Shown piece after piece: positions 18,095 to 27,820 of a stretch of 64,000 nt of DNA. This stretch comes from Fluviicoccus keumensis. GTDB lineage: Bacteria > Pseudomonadota > Gammaproteobacteria > Pseudomonadales > Moraxellaceae. Each line of letters starts with the position of its first letter. Position 1 is the first letter of the stretch. Where the stretch lies: contig NZ_SHKX01000015.1 of assembly GCF_004217445.1 (NCBI RefSeq), positions 1 through 64,000 on the forward strand, in the 5' to 3' direction. Position numbers and translations under genes: made by a program. The notes beneath the pieces are model-generated. The model did no database searches and was not told where the DNA came from. It saw nothing but the letters and a program-made list of their open reading frames with translations.

Positions 18095-18385
18095 ATGAAA
18101 ATCCGTCCCTTGCATGACCGTGTGGTTATCAAACGCGTTGAACAAGAAACCAAGACCGCCGGTGGCATCGTGCTGCCCGGTTCCGCCGCTGAAAAGCCCT
18201 CGCAAGGTGAAGTGATTGCTGTTGGCAACGGTCTGATTACCGAGGCCGGTGAAGTGCGCCCCCTCGACCTGAAGGTGGGTGACAAGGTTCTGTTCGGCCA
18301 GTATGCCGGCAGCACCGTCAAGGTCGACGGCGAAGAGCTGCTGATCATGAAAGAGTCCGAAATCTTCGCCGTGCTCGAAGGCTGA
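18095..18385 (+). CDS. groS: Co-chaperonin GroES
   Basis: The 96-residue GroES forms the heptameric lid of the GroEL folding chamber. MKIRPLHDRVVIKRVEQE at the N-terminus and the mobile loop around KTAGGIVLPGSAAEKPSQGE are canonical, as are GDKVLFGQYAG and the closing LIMKESEIFAVLEG. A GGAGAG ribosome site precedes the ATG. It is transcribed with groEL from the heat-shock promoter at 17958-17985. Confidence 0.99.
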   Translation: MKIRPLHDRVVIKRVEQETKTAGGIVLPGSAAEKPSQGEVIAVGNGLITEAGEVRPLDLKVGDKVLFGQYAGSTVKVDGEELLIMKESEIFAVLEG

Positions 18386-18426
18386 TTGTTTCCCCCGTTT
18401 TCCTGTTTTGTAGAGGTTGAAGAATC

Positions 18427-20058
<1,632 letters not shown>

Positions 20059-20086
20059 TAGCGGTCCTATCCGATCGTTGTTCCCG

Positions 20087-20112
20087 AAGGGGCGCCACAA
20101 GCGCCCCTTTTT
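20087..20112 (+). terminator. Terminator of the groESL operon
   Basis: The arms AAGGGGCGC (20087-20095) and GCGCCCCTT (20101-20109) flank a 5-base loop, with a T run to 20112. Confidence 0.93.
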
Positions 20113-20326
20113 CATGACGGCGTCCGGGGCTTGCCTGTCGTTTCGCCGTCCCTTATCCTAAAAGTTGTTTGACCCCAAACAGAAGGCGGGTTTGGTGTTG
20201 TTTTCAGGCTGACAATGCATTTCGTCGGCCAAACAGTACCTTTTGTAGGCAAGTCAGTCGGACTTGACTTACAATATGCCCGTCGATACCAAAGACCAAC
20301 AACAAATAACAAACGACGGGGAAGTC

Positions 20327-20581
20327 ATGCGCATGTTTACTACAGCACTGTTGGCGGCGTCTCTTCACACCGCACAAGCCTCTGCCGATTCCTGCGGTCA
20401 GCTGGCTAACAAATTCGCCGATGAAGATGCACGCGACTCCATGACCATTGGTGAAATGGATGAACTGCGCCTGTGTGTCGGCGAGTGGATGCGCGACCAG
20501 ATACTGCAACGCAACAAGGCCGGTAAGCAAAGCAACGCCGGTGGTTCGGCCAACCAGACCGCCCAGGTCGAGGCCCCCTGA
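20327..20581 (+). CDS. Small secreted protein of unknown function
   Basis: An 84-residue protein from the ATG at 20327, chosen because of the GGGGAAG ribosome site before it and because residues 1-20 (MRMFTTALLAASLHTAQASA) form a normal signal peptide. The mature part has two cysteines (SCGQL and LRLCVG), which could form a disulfide in the periplasm, and a polar Gly/Asn/Gln-rich tail. I do not recognise the family. It is a single gene between groEL and leuA. Confidence 0.7.
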   Translation: MRMFTTALLAASLHTAQASADSCGQLANKFADEDARDSMTIGEMDELRLCVGEWMRDQILQRNKAGKQSNAGGSANQTAQVEAP

Positions 20582-20784
20582 AAACTGTTGGCAAAATCCC
20601 CCAGTCTGGCTATAGTCATCCGAACACGATTCCAACCTGTTGTTCTTTCGATGAAAGCGGCCAGACTGACCTGAATTCCGCATGTCTGTAACTGTTGCCC
20701 TTCCGGGCAGACCTCCTTTCGCGTTTCCGCCGCCGACAAGACCAGCAATTCCAAACCTTTGTGCCTATTTTGTGAGCTTTGGTC

Positions 20785-22332
20785 ATGAGCAAAGACAAAC
20801 TGATTATTTTTGATACCACCATGCGTGATGGCGAGCAAAGCCCTGGTGCGTCGATGACCCTTGAAGAAAAGGTGCGCATTGGCAAGGCGTTGGAGCGGAT
20901 GCGGGTGGATGTCATTGAAGCCGGTTTCGCCATTGCCAGTCCCGGCGACTTTGCGTCGGTGAAGGCGGTGGCCGAAGCCGTGCGGGATTCGCGGATTTGC
21001 TCGCTGGCCCGCGCCCGCGCCGAGGACATTGACCGCGCCGCCGAAGCCCTGAAGAACGCTAATGCCTCCCGCATTCATACCTTCATCGCCACCAGCCCCA
21101 TCCACATGCAGTACAAGCTGCGCATGGAGCCGGATGCCGTGATCGAGAGCGCCGTCCGCGCCATCAAGTACGCGCGCAATCTGGTGGAAGATGTAGAGTT
21201 CTCCTGTGAAGACGCCGGTCGTTCCGAAATTGACTTCCTCTGCCGCATCATCGAGGCCGCGATCAACGCCGGCGCACGCACTATCAATATCCCGGATACG
21301 GTTGGCTACGCCATCCCCGGCCAGTTTGGTGAAACCATCAAGACGTTGCTGACGCGCATCCCGAATGCCGACAAGGCCATTTTCTCCGTGCATTGCCACA
21401 ACGACCTTGGACTGGCGGTCGCCAATTCGCTGTCGGCCGTGCTGAACGGGGCGCGTCAGGTGGAGTGCACCATCAATGGTCTGGGCGAGCGTGCCGGTAA
21501 CGCGGCCCTGGAAGAAATTGTGCTGGCAGTGCGCACCCGCCACGACCTGTTCCCGGTGGAAACCACGATCCGCACCCAGGAAATCGTGCCGACCTCGCGG
21601 CTGGTATCCAGCATCACCGGCTTCCCGGTGCAGCCGAACAAGGCCATCGTCGGCGCCAACGCCTTCGCGCACGAATCCGGCATCCATCAGGACGGTGTGC
21701 TCAAGCATCGCGAAACCTACGAAATCATGCGCGCCGAAGATGTGGGCTGGAACGCCAACCGCATGGTGCTGGGCAAGCACTCCGGCCGTGCCGCCTTCCG
21801 CGCCCGCCTGGAGCAGCTGGGCATTGACGCCGGCTCCGACAACTCGCTGAACCAGTTGTTCATGCGATTCAAGGAGTTGGCGGACAAAAAGCATGAAATC
21901 TTTGATGAGGACATTCATGCGCTGGTCAGCGACACCCAGACCGAGGTGGCGGAAACCTACAAGCTTGGCAGCCTGGAAGTGACCTCCAAGTCCGGCACCA
22001 AGCCGGAGGCCAAGCTGAGCATTATCGTCAACGGCGACAGCAAGGCCGTGACCGCCATCGGCTCCGGTCCGGTGGACGCCACCTTCCGCGCCATCGAGGC
22101 CATTGCCCATTCCGGCACCACGCTGGAACTGTATTCGGTCAACGCCATTACCAGCGGCACCGATTCGCAGGGTGAAGTCACCGTGCGCCTGAATCAGGCC
22201 GGACGCATCATCAACGGCCACGGCGCCGATACCGACATCGTCATCGCCAGCGCCAAGGCCTACCTGAATGCGTTGAACCTTATGGTGGCGAACGTTGAGC
22301 GCGCCCATCCGCAAGAAGGCGAGAACATCTGA
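20785..22332 (+). CDS. leuA: 2-isopropylmalate synthase
   Basis: LeuA condenses acetyl-CoA with 2-oxoisovalerate, the first step of leucine synthesis. The protein is 515 residues from the ATG at 20785, the usual length of the LeuA type 1 enzyme. The catalytic barrel begins IIFDTTMRDGEQSPGAS, and the metal-binding HCHNDLGLAVANSL is intact. The region from about residue 390 is the LeuA allosteric domain (GSLEVTSKSG, then SAKAYLNALN), so leucine feedback is likely. I looked for a leader peptide rich in Leu codons in 20582-20784 and did not find one. It is coupled to the holD-like gene by a one-base overlap (TGATG). Confidence 0.97.
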   Translation: MSKDKLIIFDTTMRDGEQSPGASMTLEEKVRIGKALERMRVDVIEAGFAIASPGDFASVKAVAEAVRDSRICSLARARAEDIDRAAEALKNANASRIHTFIATSPIHMQYKLRMEPDAVIESAVRAIKYARNLVEDVEFSCEDAGRSEIDFLCRIIEAAINAGARTINIPDTVGYAIPGQFGETIKTLLTRIPNADKAIFSVHCHNDLGLAVANSLSAVLNGARQVECTINGLGERAGNAALEEIVLAVRTRHDLFPVETTIRTQEIVPTSRLVSSITGFPVQPNKAIVGANAFAHESGIHQDGVLKHRETYEIMRAEDVGWNANRMVLGKHSGRAAFRARLEQLGIDAGSDNSLNQLFMRFKELADKKHEIFDEDIHALVSDTQTEVAETYKLGSLEVTSKSGTKPEAKLSIIVNGDSKAVTAIGSGPVDATFRAIEAIAHSGTTLELYSVNAITSGTDSQGEVTVRLNQAGRIINGHGADTDIVIASAKAYLNALNLMVANVERAHPQEGENI

Positions 22333-23174
22333 TGCTGGGTATGGGGGATGAAGGGCGCAGGCAGGCTTACCTGTCGGCGCTGGGCATCCCCGTGTGGACA
22401 GCCCGTCGCGAGCTGCCGCATGCCGCGTCGGCGGAGTCGCTCGATTTCGTCCCGTGGCTGCTGGATGAGCCGGAATTTGTTGAGAAAGATCAATCCGTTG
22501 GACTGGGTTCCTCGGGTTCAGTTCAATCAGGGCCTGAAGATCAGTTATCCGCTCCCGAGGATGATTTTTATGGCATGACTGCCGGTGGTCCGCCCGATGA
22601 TGGTCCACCGCTGGATGCCTATCTCGATGATCCCGATATCCGCGCTGCTGCCGAAGTCGGGGCGCAGAGCGGCAAGGCGCTGACCCGTCAGCTGCTCGAC
22701 AAGCCTGTCCCAGCGCAGCCCGCGCCGGCCAGCGCTCCCGTCAGGGCTGCTATTCCGGAATCCGCTGCCGACCTGCAACCCGTGCGTTTTCAGTTCGCGC
22801 TTTTTGCCTGCGGCCGCTACAGTCTGGTTGTGCCGCGCTTCCAGCTGCTCAGTCCCAGCGAGGACAAGCTGCTGGGGAATATCCTGACCGCCATGACCGG
22901 CCAGCGGACGTCGCCCTTGCAGTTTGCCTGGCCGATGGTGAACAACCACGCCATTCCCCAGCACCGTCGCGCCGCTTGCGAAGCCCTGTCGGGCTTCTTG
23001 CTGAGGCAGGACAAGAAACTGAAGGGCTTTATTCTGCTGGGCGAGCATGAACACGAACTGGCGGCCATTTTCGGCCAGAGTTCACCCTTGCCGGTGACTA
23101 TGCAGCCGGGGCTGGGCATGTTGTTGCAACAACCGATGCGGAAGAGGGATTTATGGCTGGCGCTGCAAGCCTGA
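22332..23174 (+). CDS. holD: Probable DNA polymerase III psi subunit (long pseudomonad-type HolD)
   Basis: A 280-residue protein. The first residues, GRRQAYLSALGIPVWTARRE, look like a short conserved peptide. Then comes an acidic and Ala/Pro-rich linker to about residue 140, and a folded C-terminal half with FALFACGRYSLVVPR, LLGNILTAMTG, FAWPMVNN and LKGFILLGEHE. In E. coli holD precedes rimI; in Pseudomonas the gene before rimI (PA4679) was shown to be a cryptic psi about twice the E. coli length (literature from memory). Position, length and the LGIPVW-type N-terminus fit. Function is therefore inferred mostly from context. It overlaps rimI by 22 bases. Confidence 0.72.
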   Translation: MLGMGDEGRRQAYLSALGIPVWTARRELPHAASAESLDFVPWLLDEPEFVEKDQSVGLGSSGSVQSGPEDQLSAPEDDFYGMTAGGPPDDGPPLDAYLDDPDIRAAAEVGAQSGKALTRQLLDKPVPAQPAPASAPVRAAIPESAADLQPVRFQFALFACGRYSLVVPRFQLLSPSEDKLLGNILTAMTGQRTSPLQFAWPMVNNHAIPQHRRAACEALSGFLLRQDKKLKGFILLGEHEHELAAIFGQSSPLPVTMQPGLGMLLQQPMRKRDLWLALQA

Positions 23175-23614
23175 GTTTACGGGCGATGACTACCGCCGAC
23201 CTGCCGCAAGTGCTGGCGATTGAGCGGCAGGTGCAGTTCGCACCGTGGTCGGAAAAGCTGTTCGCCGACGGTCTGGAGCGCGGGCATGACTGCCGGGTAG
23301 CCGTCGATGCGGGCGAGCGGGTGGCCGGTTTCAGTGTCGTGCAAAACATCCTGGATGAAGCGCACCTGCTGAATATCGCTGTCGATCCGGCACGGCAGGG
23401 GCAGGGAGTCGGCCGGCAATTGCTGACGGCGGTGACGGAGTCCGCGGCCGCCAGACAGGCCTCGATGATCTTTCTGGAAGTGCGTTCCGGCAACCTGCGC
23501 GCCATCGATCTTTACAACCGCGCCGGGTTCAATGAAATCGGCCTGCGCAAGAATTACTACCCCGCGCCCGGCGGCGGCAAGGAACATGCCGTGATGATGG
23601 CGCTGGTGCCCTAG
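23153..23614 (+). CDS. rimI: Ribosomal protein bS18 alanine N-acetyltransferase RimI
   Basis: A 153-residue GNAT-family acetyltransferase expected to acetylate the N-terminal alanine of ribosomal protein S18. The fold is complete: LSLRAMTTADLPQVLAIE, the FAPWSEK segment typical of RimI, LLNIAVDPARQGQGVGRQLL with the acetyl-CoA loop, and LEVRSGNLRAIDLYNRAGF plus IGLRKNYYP. The gene overlaps the end of the holD-like gene, the same pairing as holD-rimI in E. coli. Confidence 0.96.
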   Translation: MAGAASLSLRAMTTADLPQVLAIERQVQFAPWSEKLFADGLERGHDCRVAVDAGERVAGFSVVQNILDEAHLLNIAVDPARQGQGVGRQLLTAVTESAAARQASMIFLEVRSGNLRAIDLYNRAGFNEIGLRKNYYPAPGGGKEHAVMMALVP

Positions 23615-23686
23615 GCGGTTTGGGGTTCCGGCGGTATTCCTTTATAATCCGCGCATTATTCCGCGTCCCCCGATTTGAATCCTGAC

Positions 23687-25276
23687 ATGACTGATCCCCA
23701 GCAACTCGCGGCAGAAGTAGCCGTTCGCCGAACATTTGCCATCATTTCCCACCCCGACGCCGGCAAGACCACCATTACCGAAAAGCTGCTGTTGTGGGGC
23801 AAGGCCATTCAGGTGGCCGGAACGGTCAAGTCGCGCAAGTCCGACCGCCACGCCACTTCCGACTGGATGGAGATGGAAAAGCAGCGCGGCATTTCCATCA
23901 CCACGTCGGTCATGCAGTTCCCTTATCGCGACCACATCATCAACCTGCTCGATACGCCGGGTCACGAGGACTTCTCCGAGGACACCTATCGCACGCTGAC
24001 CGCCGTGGATTCGGCCCTGATGGTTATCGACGGCGCCAAGGGCGTGGAAGACCGCACCATCAAGCTGATGGATGTCTGCCGCATGCGCGATACGCCGATC
24101 ATCACCTTCATCAACAAGCTGGACCGTGAAAACCGCGAGCCGATCGAGTTGCTGGATGAAATCGAGACCGTGCTGAAAATCCGCTGCACGCCGATTACCT
24201 GGCCGATCGGCATGGGCCGCGACTTCAAGGGCGTCTACAACCTGCTGCAAGACCGCATCTACCTCTACCAGCCCGGCCACGGCAGTGAGATTGTTGAAGA
24301 GAAGACGATTCAGGGGCTGGACAATCCGGAACTGGATGCGGTGATCGGCGATCAGATCGACGCCTTGCGCGAGTCGCTGGAACTGGTGCAAGGCGCCAGC
24401 CACCCCTTTGATCTGGAGGACTTTCTGGCAGGAAGACTGACGCCGGTATTCTTCGGAACAGCGTTGGGCAATTTCGGCGTTGACCATATTCTCAACGGTT
24501 TCGTGGACTGGGCGCCGCGTCCCAAGCCGCACAAGGCGGCCGAACGTGAGGTCGAGGCGGCTGAAACCGGCTTCAGCGGTTTCGTTTTCAAGATCCAGGC
24601 GAACATGGATCCGAAGCACCGCGACCGTATCGCCTTCCTGCGCGTCTGCTCGGGCAAGTACGAGAAGGGCCTGAAAATGCAGCATGTGCGCGTGGGCAAG
24701 GAAGTGCGCATCGCCGATGCGCTGACCTTCCTGGCCGGTGAACGCGCGCATCTGGAAGAGGCCTGGCCGGGCGATATCATCGGCCTGCACAATCACGGCA
24801 CCATCCAGATCGGCGACACCTTTACCGAGGGCGAAAATCTGCACTTTCTGGGTATTCCCCACTTTGCCCCGGAAATGTTCCGCCGGGTTCGCCTGAAGGA
24901 TCCCTTGAAAAGCAAGCAGTTGCAGAAGGGTTTGAAAGAGCTGTCGGAGGAGGGGGCCACGCAGGTCTTCATGCCGTTCATCAGCAATGACCTGATCCTC
25001 GGCGCGGTCGGGGTGCTGCAGTTTGACGTGGTAGCCTTCCGCTTGAAGGAAGAGTACAAGGTCGATTGCGTCTATGAACCCGTCAACGTGGCGACGGTGC
25101 GCTGGATCGATTGTGACGACGAGAAAAAACTCGCCGAGTTCAAGAAGAAGGCGCATGATCAATTGTCGGAAGATGGCGGCGGTTACCTGACCTACCTCGC
25201 GCCGTCGCGGGTGAACCTGCAACTGATGCAAGAGCGGTATCCGGAGATCCAGTTCCGGCCAACCCGCGAACATTGA
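23687..25276 (+). CDS. prfC: Peptide chain release factor 3
   Basis: RF3 is the GTPase that recycles RF1 and RF2 from the ribosome after termination. From the ATG at 23687 it is 529 residues, the same as E. coli RF3; an in-frame TTG at 23675 is less likely. G-motifs are SHPDAGKTTITEKLL (G1), DTPGHEDFSEDTYR (G3) and FINKLDRE (G4), with RGISITTSVMQF in switch I. Domains II and III follow. A terminator starts 6 bases after the stop. Confidence 0.98.
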   Translation: MTDPQQLAAEVAVRRTFAIISHPDAGKTTITEKLLLWGKAIQVAGTVKSRKSDRHATSDWMEMEKQRGISITTSVMQFPYRDHIINLLDTPGHEDFSEDTYRTLTAVDSALMVIDGAKGVEDRTIKLMDVCRMRDTPIITFINKLDRENREPIELLDEIETVLKIRCTPITWPIGMGRDFKGVYNLLQDRIYLYQPGHGSEIVEEKTIQGLDNPELDAVIGDQIDALRESLELVQGASHPFDLEDFLAGRLTPVFFGTALGNFGVDHILNGFVDWAPRPKPHKAAEREVEAAETGFSGFVFKIQANMDPKHRDRIAFLRVCSGKYEKGLKMQHVRVGKEVRIADALTFLAGERAHLEEAWPGDIIGLHNHGTIQIGDTFTEGENLHFLGIPHFAPEMFRRVRLKDPLKSKQLQKGLKELSEEGATQVFMPFISNDLILGAVGVLQFDVVAFRLKEEYKVDCVYEPVNVATVRWIDCDDEKKLAEFKKKAHDQLSEDGGGYLTYLAPSRVNLQLMQERYPEIQFRPTREH

Positions 25277-25282
25277 TCACCG

Positions 25283-25305
25283 GGGCGCTCAGGGAGCGCC
25301 CTTTT
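25283..25305 (+). terminator. Terminator after prfC
   Basis: A perfect 8-bp stem, GGGCGCTC / GAGCGCCC, has a 3-base loop (AGG) and is followed by TTTT. Confidence 0.9.
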
Positions 25306-25323
25306 GTTGTGTGGAGGGAGTGG

Positions 25324-26082
25324 ATGAACATGCGGTTTCTGATCGTTGGCCTGATTGCGGCGGGACTGTCCGGATGCGACCAGCCCGAACCCCCGAAGCC
25401 TCCGGCACCTGCCAAGACAGCCCAGACCTTTGCGCCCCTCACCGTGACGGTGGAGAAAACCAAGGTTGCCAAGCCCGGTTGTAAGGCTAAAGCCTGCCCG
25501 ACGCTGGAAACGGATCTGGAGCGGCCAAGCAGCGATCCTGTCATTGATGCGCAGGTTGATAGTGCGCTTGCCAGCATGATTCTGCTGGGCGACAAGCCGG
25601 TGCAGTACAGCAGCATCAAGACGCTGGCGGCCGACTTCTGGGCCAAGGCGGAAAGTGACTGGAATATCGAACTGCAAAGCCGTGTGCTGTACCAGAACGG
25701 GCCGTTACTCGTGGTGCAACTGGACTCGTATCTTTATAACGGTGGCGCACACGGCATTCCCAACACGCTGTACCTCAATATCGACCGGGCTCATGGCAAC
25801 CGCGTGCTGACCTTGGCGGATATGCTGGCCGAAGGCCAGGAGTCCGCATTCTGGGAGCTGGTCAAGCCCCTGCACGCGGCCTGGTTGAAGGAAATGGACT
25901 CGACGGATGCCGAATTCGCGCAAACCTGGCCATTCAGCAAGACGCCCAACGTAGCGCTGCTTAAAGACGGGATCCGGGTGAAGTATCAGGTCTATGAAGC
26001 GGGGCCGTTTGCCTTCGGACAGCCGGAGTTTGTCGTGAGCCGGGATAAGCTGGCACCACTGTTGCGGCCGGAGTTTCGCTGA
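25324..26082 (+). CDS. DUF3298/RsiV-type lipoprotein
   Basis: A 252-residue predicted lipoprotein. The start is the ATG at 25324 after a GGAGGGAG ribosome site. The signal MNMRFLIVGLIAAGLSGC gives a lipobox LSGC with Cys at 18, followed by a Pro-rich spacer. Residues about 105-245 look like the DUF4163/DUF3298 pair: LVVQLDSYLYNGGAHGIPN, LYLNIDRAHGNRVLTLADML and the Tyr-rich KYQVYEAGPFAFGQPEFVV. Such domains occur in RsiV (lysozyme-sensing anti-sigma) and in many lipoproteins of unknown role. It precedes tatD by 22 bases. Confidence 0.82.
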   Translation: MNMRFLIVGLIAAGLSGCDQPEPPKPPAPAKTAQTFAPLTVTVEKTKVAKPGCKAKACPTLETDLERPSSDPVIDAQVDSALASMILLGDKPVQYSSIKTLAADFWAKAESDWNIELQSRVLYQNGPLLVVQLDSYLYNGGAHGIPNTLYLNIDRAHGNRVLTLADMLAEGQESAFWELVKPLHAAWLKEMDSTDAEFAQTWPFSKTPNVALLKDGIRVKYQVYEAGPFAFGQPEFVVSRDKLAPLLRPEFR

Positions 26083-26104
26083 GCCGACGGCAGGAGCGTT
26101 CAGC

Positions 26105-26902
26105 ATGTGGATCGATACCCATTGCCACCTTGACGCCGACGAGTTTGAGCCGGACCGGCAGTCCGTGGCGGATCGCGCCTGGGCCGTCGGGGTCGAGGCG
26201 ATTGTCATTCCCGGTTACGTGGCTTCACGTTGGGAGCACTTGCTGGAAGTTTGCCGAACGGTAACCGGTCCCAGGCTCCACGTCGCTCCCGGACTGCATC
26301 CTTGTTATATCCGTGAACATCAGTCCCAGCATCTGGAACAGCTGGATAGCATTCTGCAGAGCGTTCCTTGCGTTGCGGTCGGTGAAATCGGGCTGGATAC
26401 CTACCTGCCAGAATTGAAGTCTTCCGAGATCTATCAGGCTCAACAGCGTTTTTTTTCGGATCAGCTGACACTGGCCAAGGCACATGATTTGCCGGTCATC
26501 CTGCATGTGCGCAAGGCACATGCCGATATTTTCCGGATCGTGCGGGAGCAGAATTTCCGCCACGGCGGTGTTGTGCATGCCTTTTCGGGAGGGGTGGAGG
26601 AAGCAAAGCGCTATTTCCGGCTGGGCTTCAGGTTGGGCATTGGCGGCAGCCTGACCTATGCGCAGGCCAAACGGCTGCATGCCGTGGTAAATGCCATGCC
26701 AGTCGAGGCGCTGGTGATTGAAACGGATGCTCCGGACATCATTCCCGCCCCCCAGCGCCAGCGAGGAGTCCGTCGAAACTCTCCGGAATTCCTGCCCGAG
26801 GTTGCCAAGGCGCTGGCAGAGGCAAAGGGCGTCACGCCAGAGACGCTGAGCCGTCTGCTGGCGGCGAACAGCCGGGCAGCGCTCCGGCTGACAGTTCAGT
26901 AA
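26105..26902 (+). CDS. TatD-family metal-dependent hydrolase
   Basis: A 265-residue TIM-barrel hydrolase of the TatD family (probable DNase or exonuclease activity). Metal ligands are visible in order: DTHCHLD at residues 4-10, GEIGLD, the His in ILHVRKAHAD, HAFSGG and the Asp in ETDAPD. The C-terminal RRNSPEFLPEVAKALAEAKG is typical. E. coli has three paralogues (TatD, YcfH, YjjV); this one looks closest to YjjV, but that is not certain. It overlaps the convergent 26896-27663 gene by 7 bases. Confidence 0.93.
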   Translation: MWIDTHCHLDADEFEPDRQSVADRAWAVGVEAIVIPGYVASRWEHLLEVCRTVTGPRLHVAPGLHPCYIREHQSQHLEQLDSILQSVPCVAVGEIGLDTYLPELKSSEIYQAQQRFFSDQLTLAKAHDLPVILHVRKAHADIFRIVREQNFRHGGVVHAFSGGVEEAKRYFRLGFRLGIGGSLTYAQAKRLHAVVNAMPVEALVIETDAPDIIPAPQRQRGVRRNSPEFLPEVAKALAEAKGVTPETLSRLLAANSRAALRLTVQ

Positions 26903-27663
26903 AGGGGTTGTTCCTCCAGCGCGGTATCCAGGTCTTCGGTTATCTGTCCGTGGAAACGGCTGATAATGAAGATCGGGCTCTTGTCGCTGGGCTTGCTGAT
27001 GGCCTCGCGCAGAACCGGCCATTTCTGGCTGGCGCTCTTCAAGGCAAGGCCTGTTTTCCCACCGTAGGTTCCGACAATATTTTCGAAGCGTTGACCGGTC
27101 TGGAATACCAGTTGACGCTGTGGCGTGTCATCCAGTCCGGCCAGATGATTAAAGACCACCGTTTCAAGGCGAACCGCCAATTCACGCAGTGCGTCTGCCG
27201 GTCCGCGAACCGGAAGTTTTGATGATTTGCGGGTTTCCAGCAAATGCTGGTGAATGGTCTCGGACAAGGCATTCAGTTTGTCGGTGATCTTTTGAGGCGA
27301 CCCGGCGACAGGCTTGCCGTTTCCGTCCAGGGCGACTTCAGTAATGGCGGCATCCAGCTGGCCCCAGGCGGATTTAACGGCGGAATTACCGTTGGCGGCC
27401 AGGCGCCCGCATTCCTTTCGCAGTTTTTGAACGGCTGGCATGTCTTCGACACGTTTCCCTTGAGCAGCTGACAGATACAGCGTACTGGCCATGCGATAGG
27501 AAAGTACTTCCAATTGGGCGATCGCCTTGAAGAGAGCCTGCTGCTTGTCCGCAGAGACAGCGACTTGGGCTTCAGCGGCGGCTGCAGGAGCAGCGTGCGC
27601 CAAAGTCGCCACCATCATCGGGGAAACCAAAAACAAGAAAATGCTCGCGCGCAAACGGGGCAT
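26896..27663 (-). CDS. Exported helical protein of unknown function
   Basis: A 255-residue protein with a clear signal peptide (residues 1-24, hydrophobic core ASIFLFLVSPMMVATLAHA). The mature part is mostly helical, begins with an Ala-rich stretch and contains ALFKAIAQLEVLSYRMASTLYLSAAQG, suggesting a periplasmic four-helix bundle. I do not recognise a family. The pattern superficially recalls PilJ/NarX-like type IV sensor helices without any membrane or signalling part. It stands alone, tail to tail with tatD. Confidence 0.75.
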   Translation of the reverse strand: MPRLRASIFLFLVSPMMVATLAHAAPAAAAEAQVAVSADKQQALFKAIAQLEVLSYRMASTLYLSAAQGKRVEDMPAVQKLRKECGRLAANGNSAVKSAWGQLDAAITEVALDGNGKPVAGSPQKITDKLNALSETIHQHLLETRKSSKLPVRGPADALRELAVRLETVVFNHLAGLDDTPQRQLVFQTGQRFENIVGTYGGKTGLALKSASQKWPVLREAISKPSDKSPIFIISRFHGQITEDLDTALEEQPLY

Positions 27664-27781
27664 GAAAGTTACCTGTATCAGAATTATTCGAATTAAAAGC
27701 AGGCCGTTGCGGCCACCGGGTAAAGTAGCAGGTGTTGATTTAAAAGTAAGGGGAGATGATCTGATTACTTGATGCCAGTCA

Positions 27782-27814
27782 CAAAAACGGGCTGCCGAAG
27801 GCTCGGCAGCCCGT
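27782..27814 (-). terminator. Terminator of the thiolase gene
   Basis: On the minus strand ACGGGCTGCCGA pairs with TCGGCAGCCCGT around a 3-4 base loop, followed by a T run (TTTTTG). Confidence 0.92.
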
Positions 27815-27820
27815 CGATCC

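Noticed and set aside
20582..20784. Leader-peptide attenuator in front of leuA
   Set aside because: No small frame with a Leu run and no terminator/antiterminator pair was found.
20398..22608. 736-codon open frame antisense to leuA
   Set aside because: It is a shadow of leuA and spans three real genes on the other strand.
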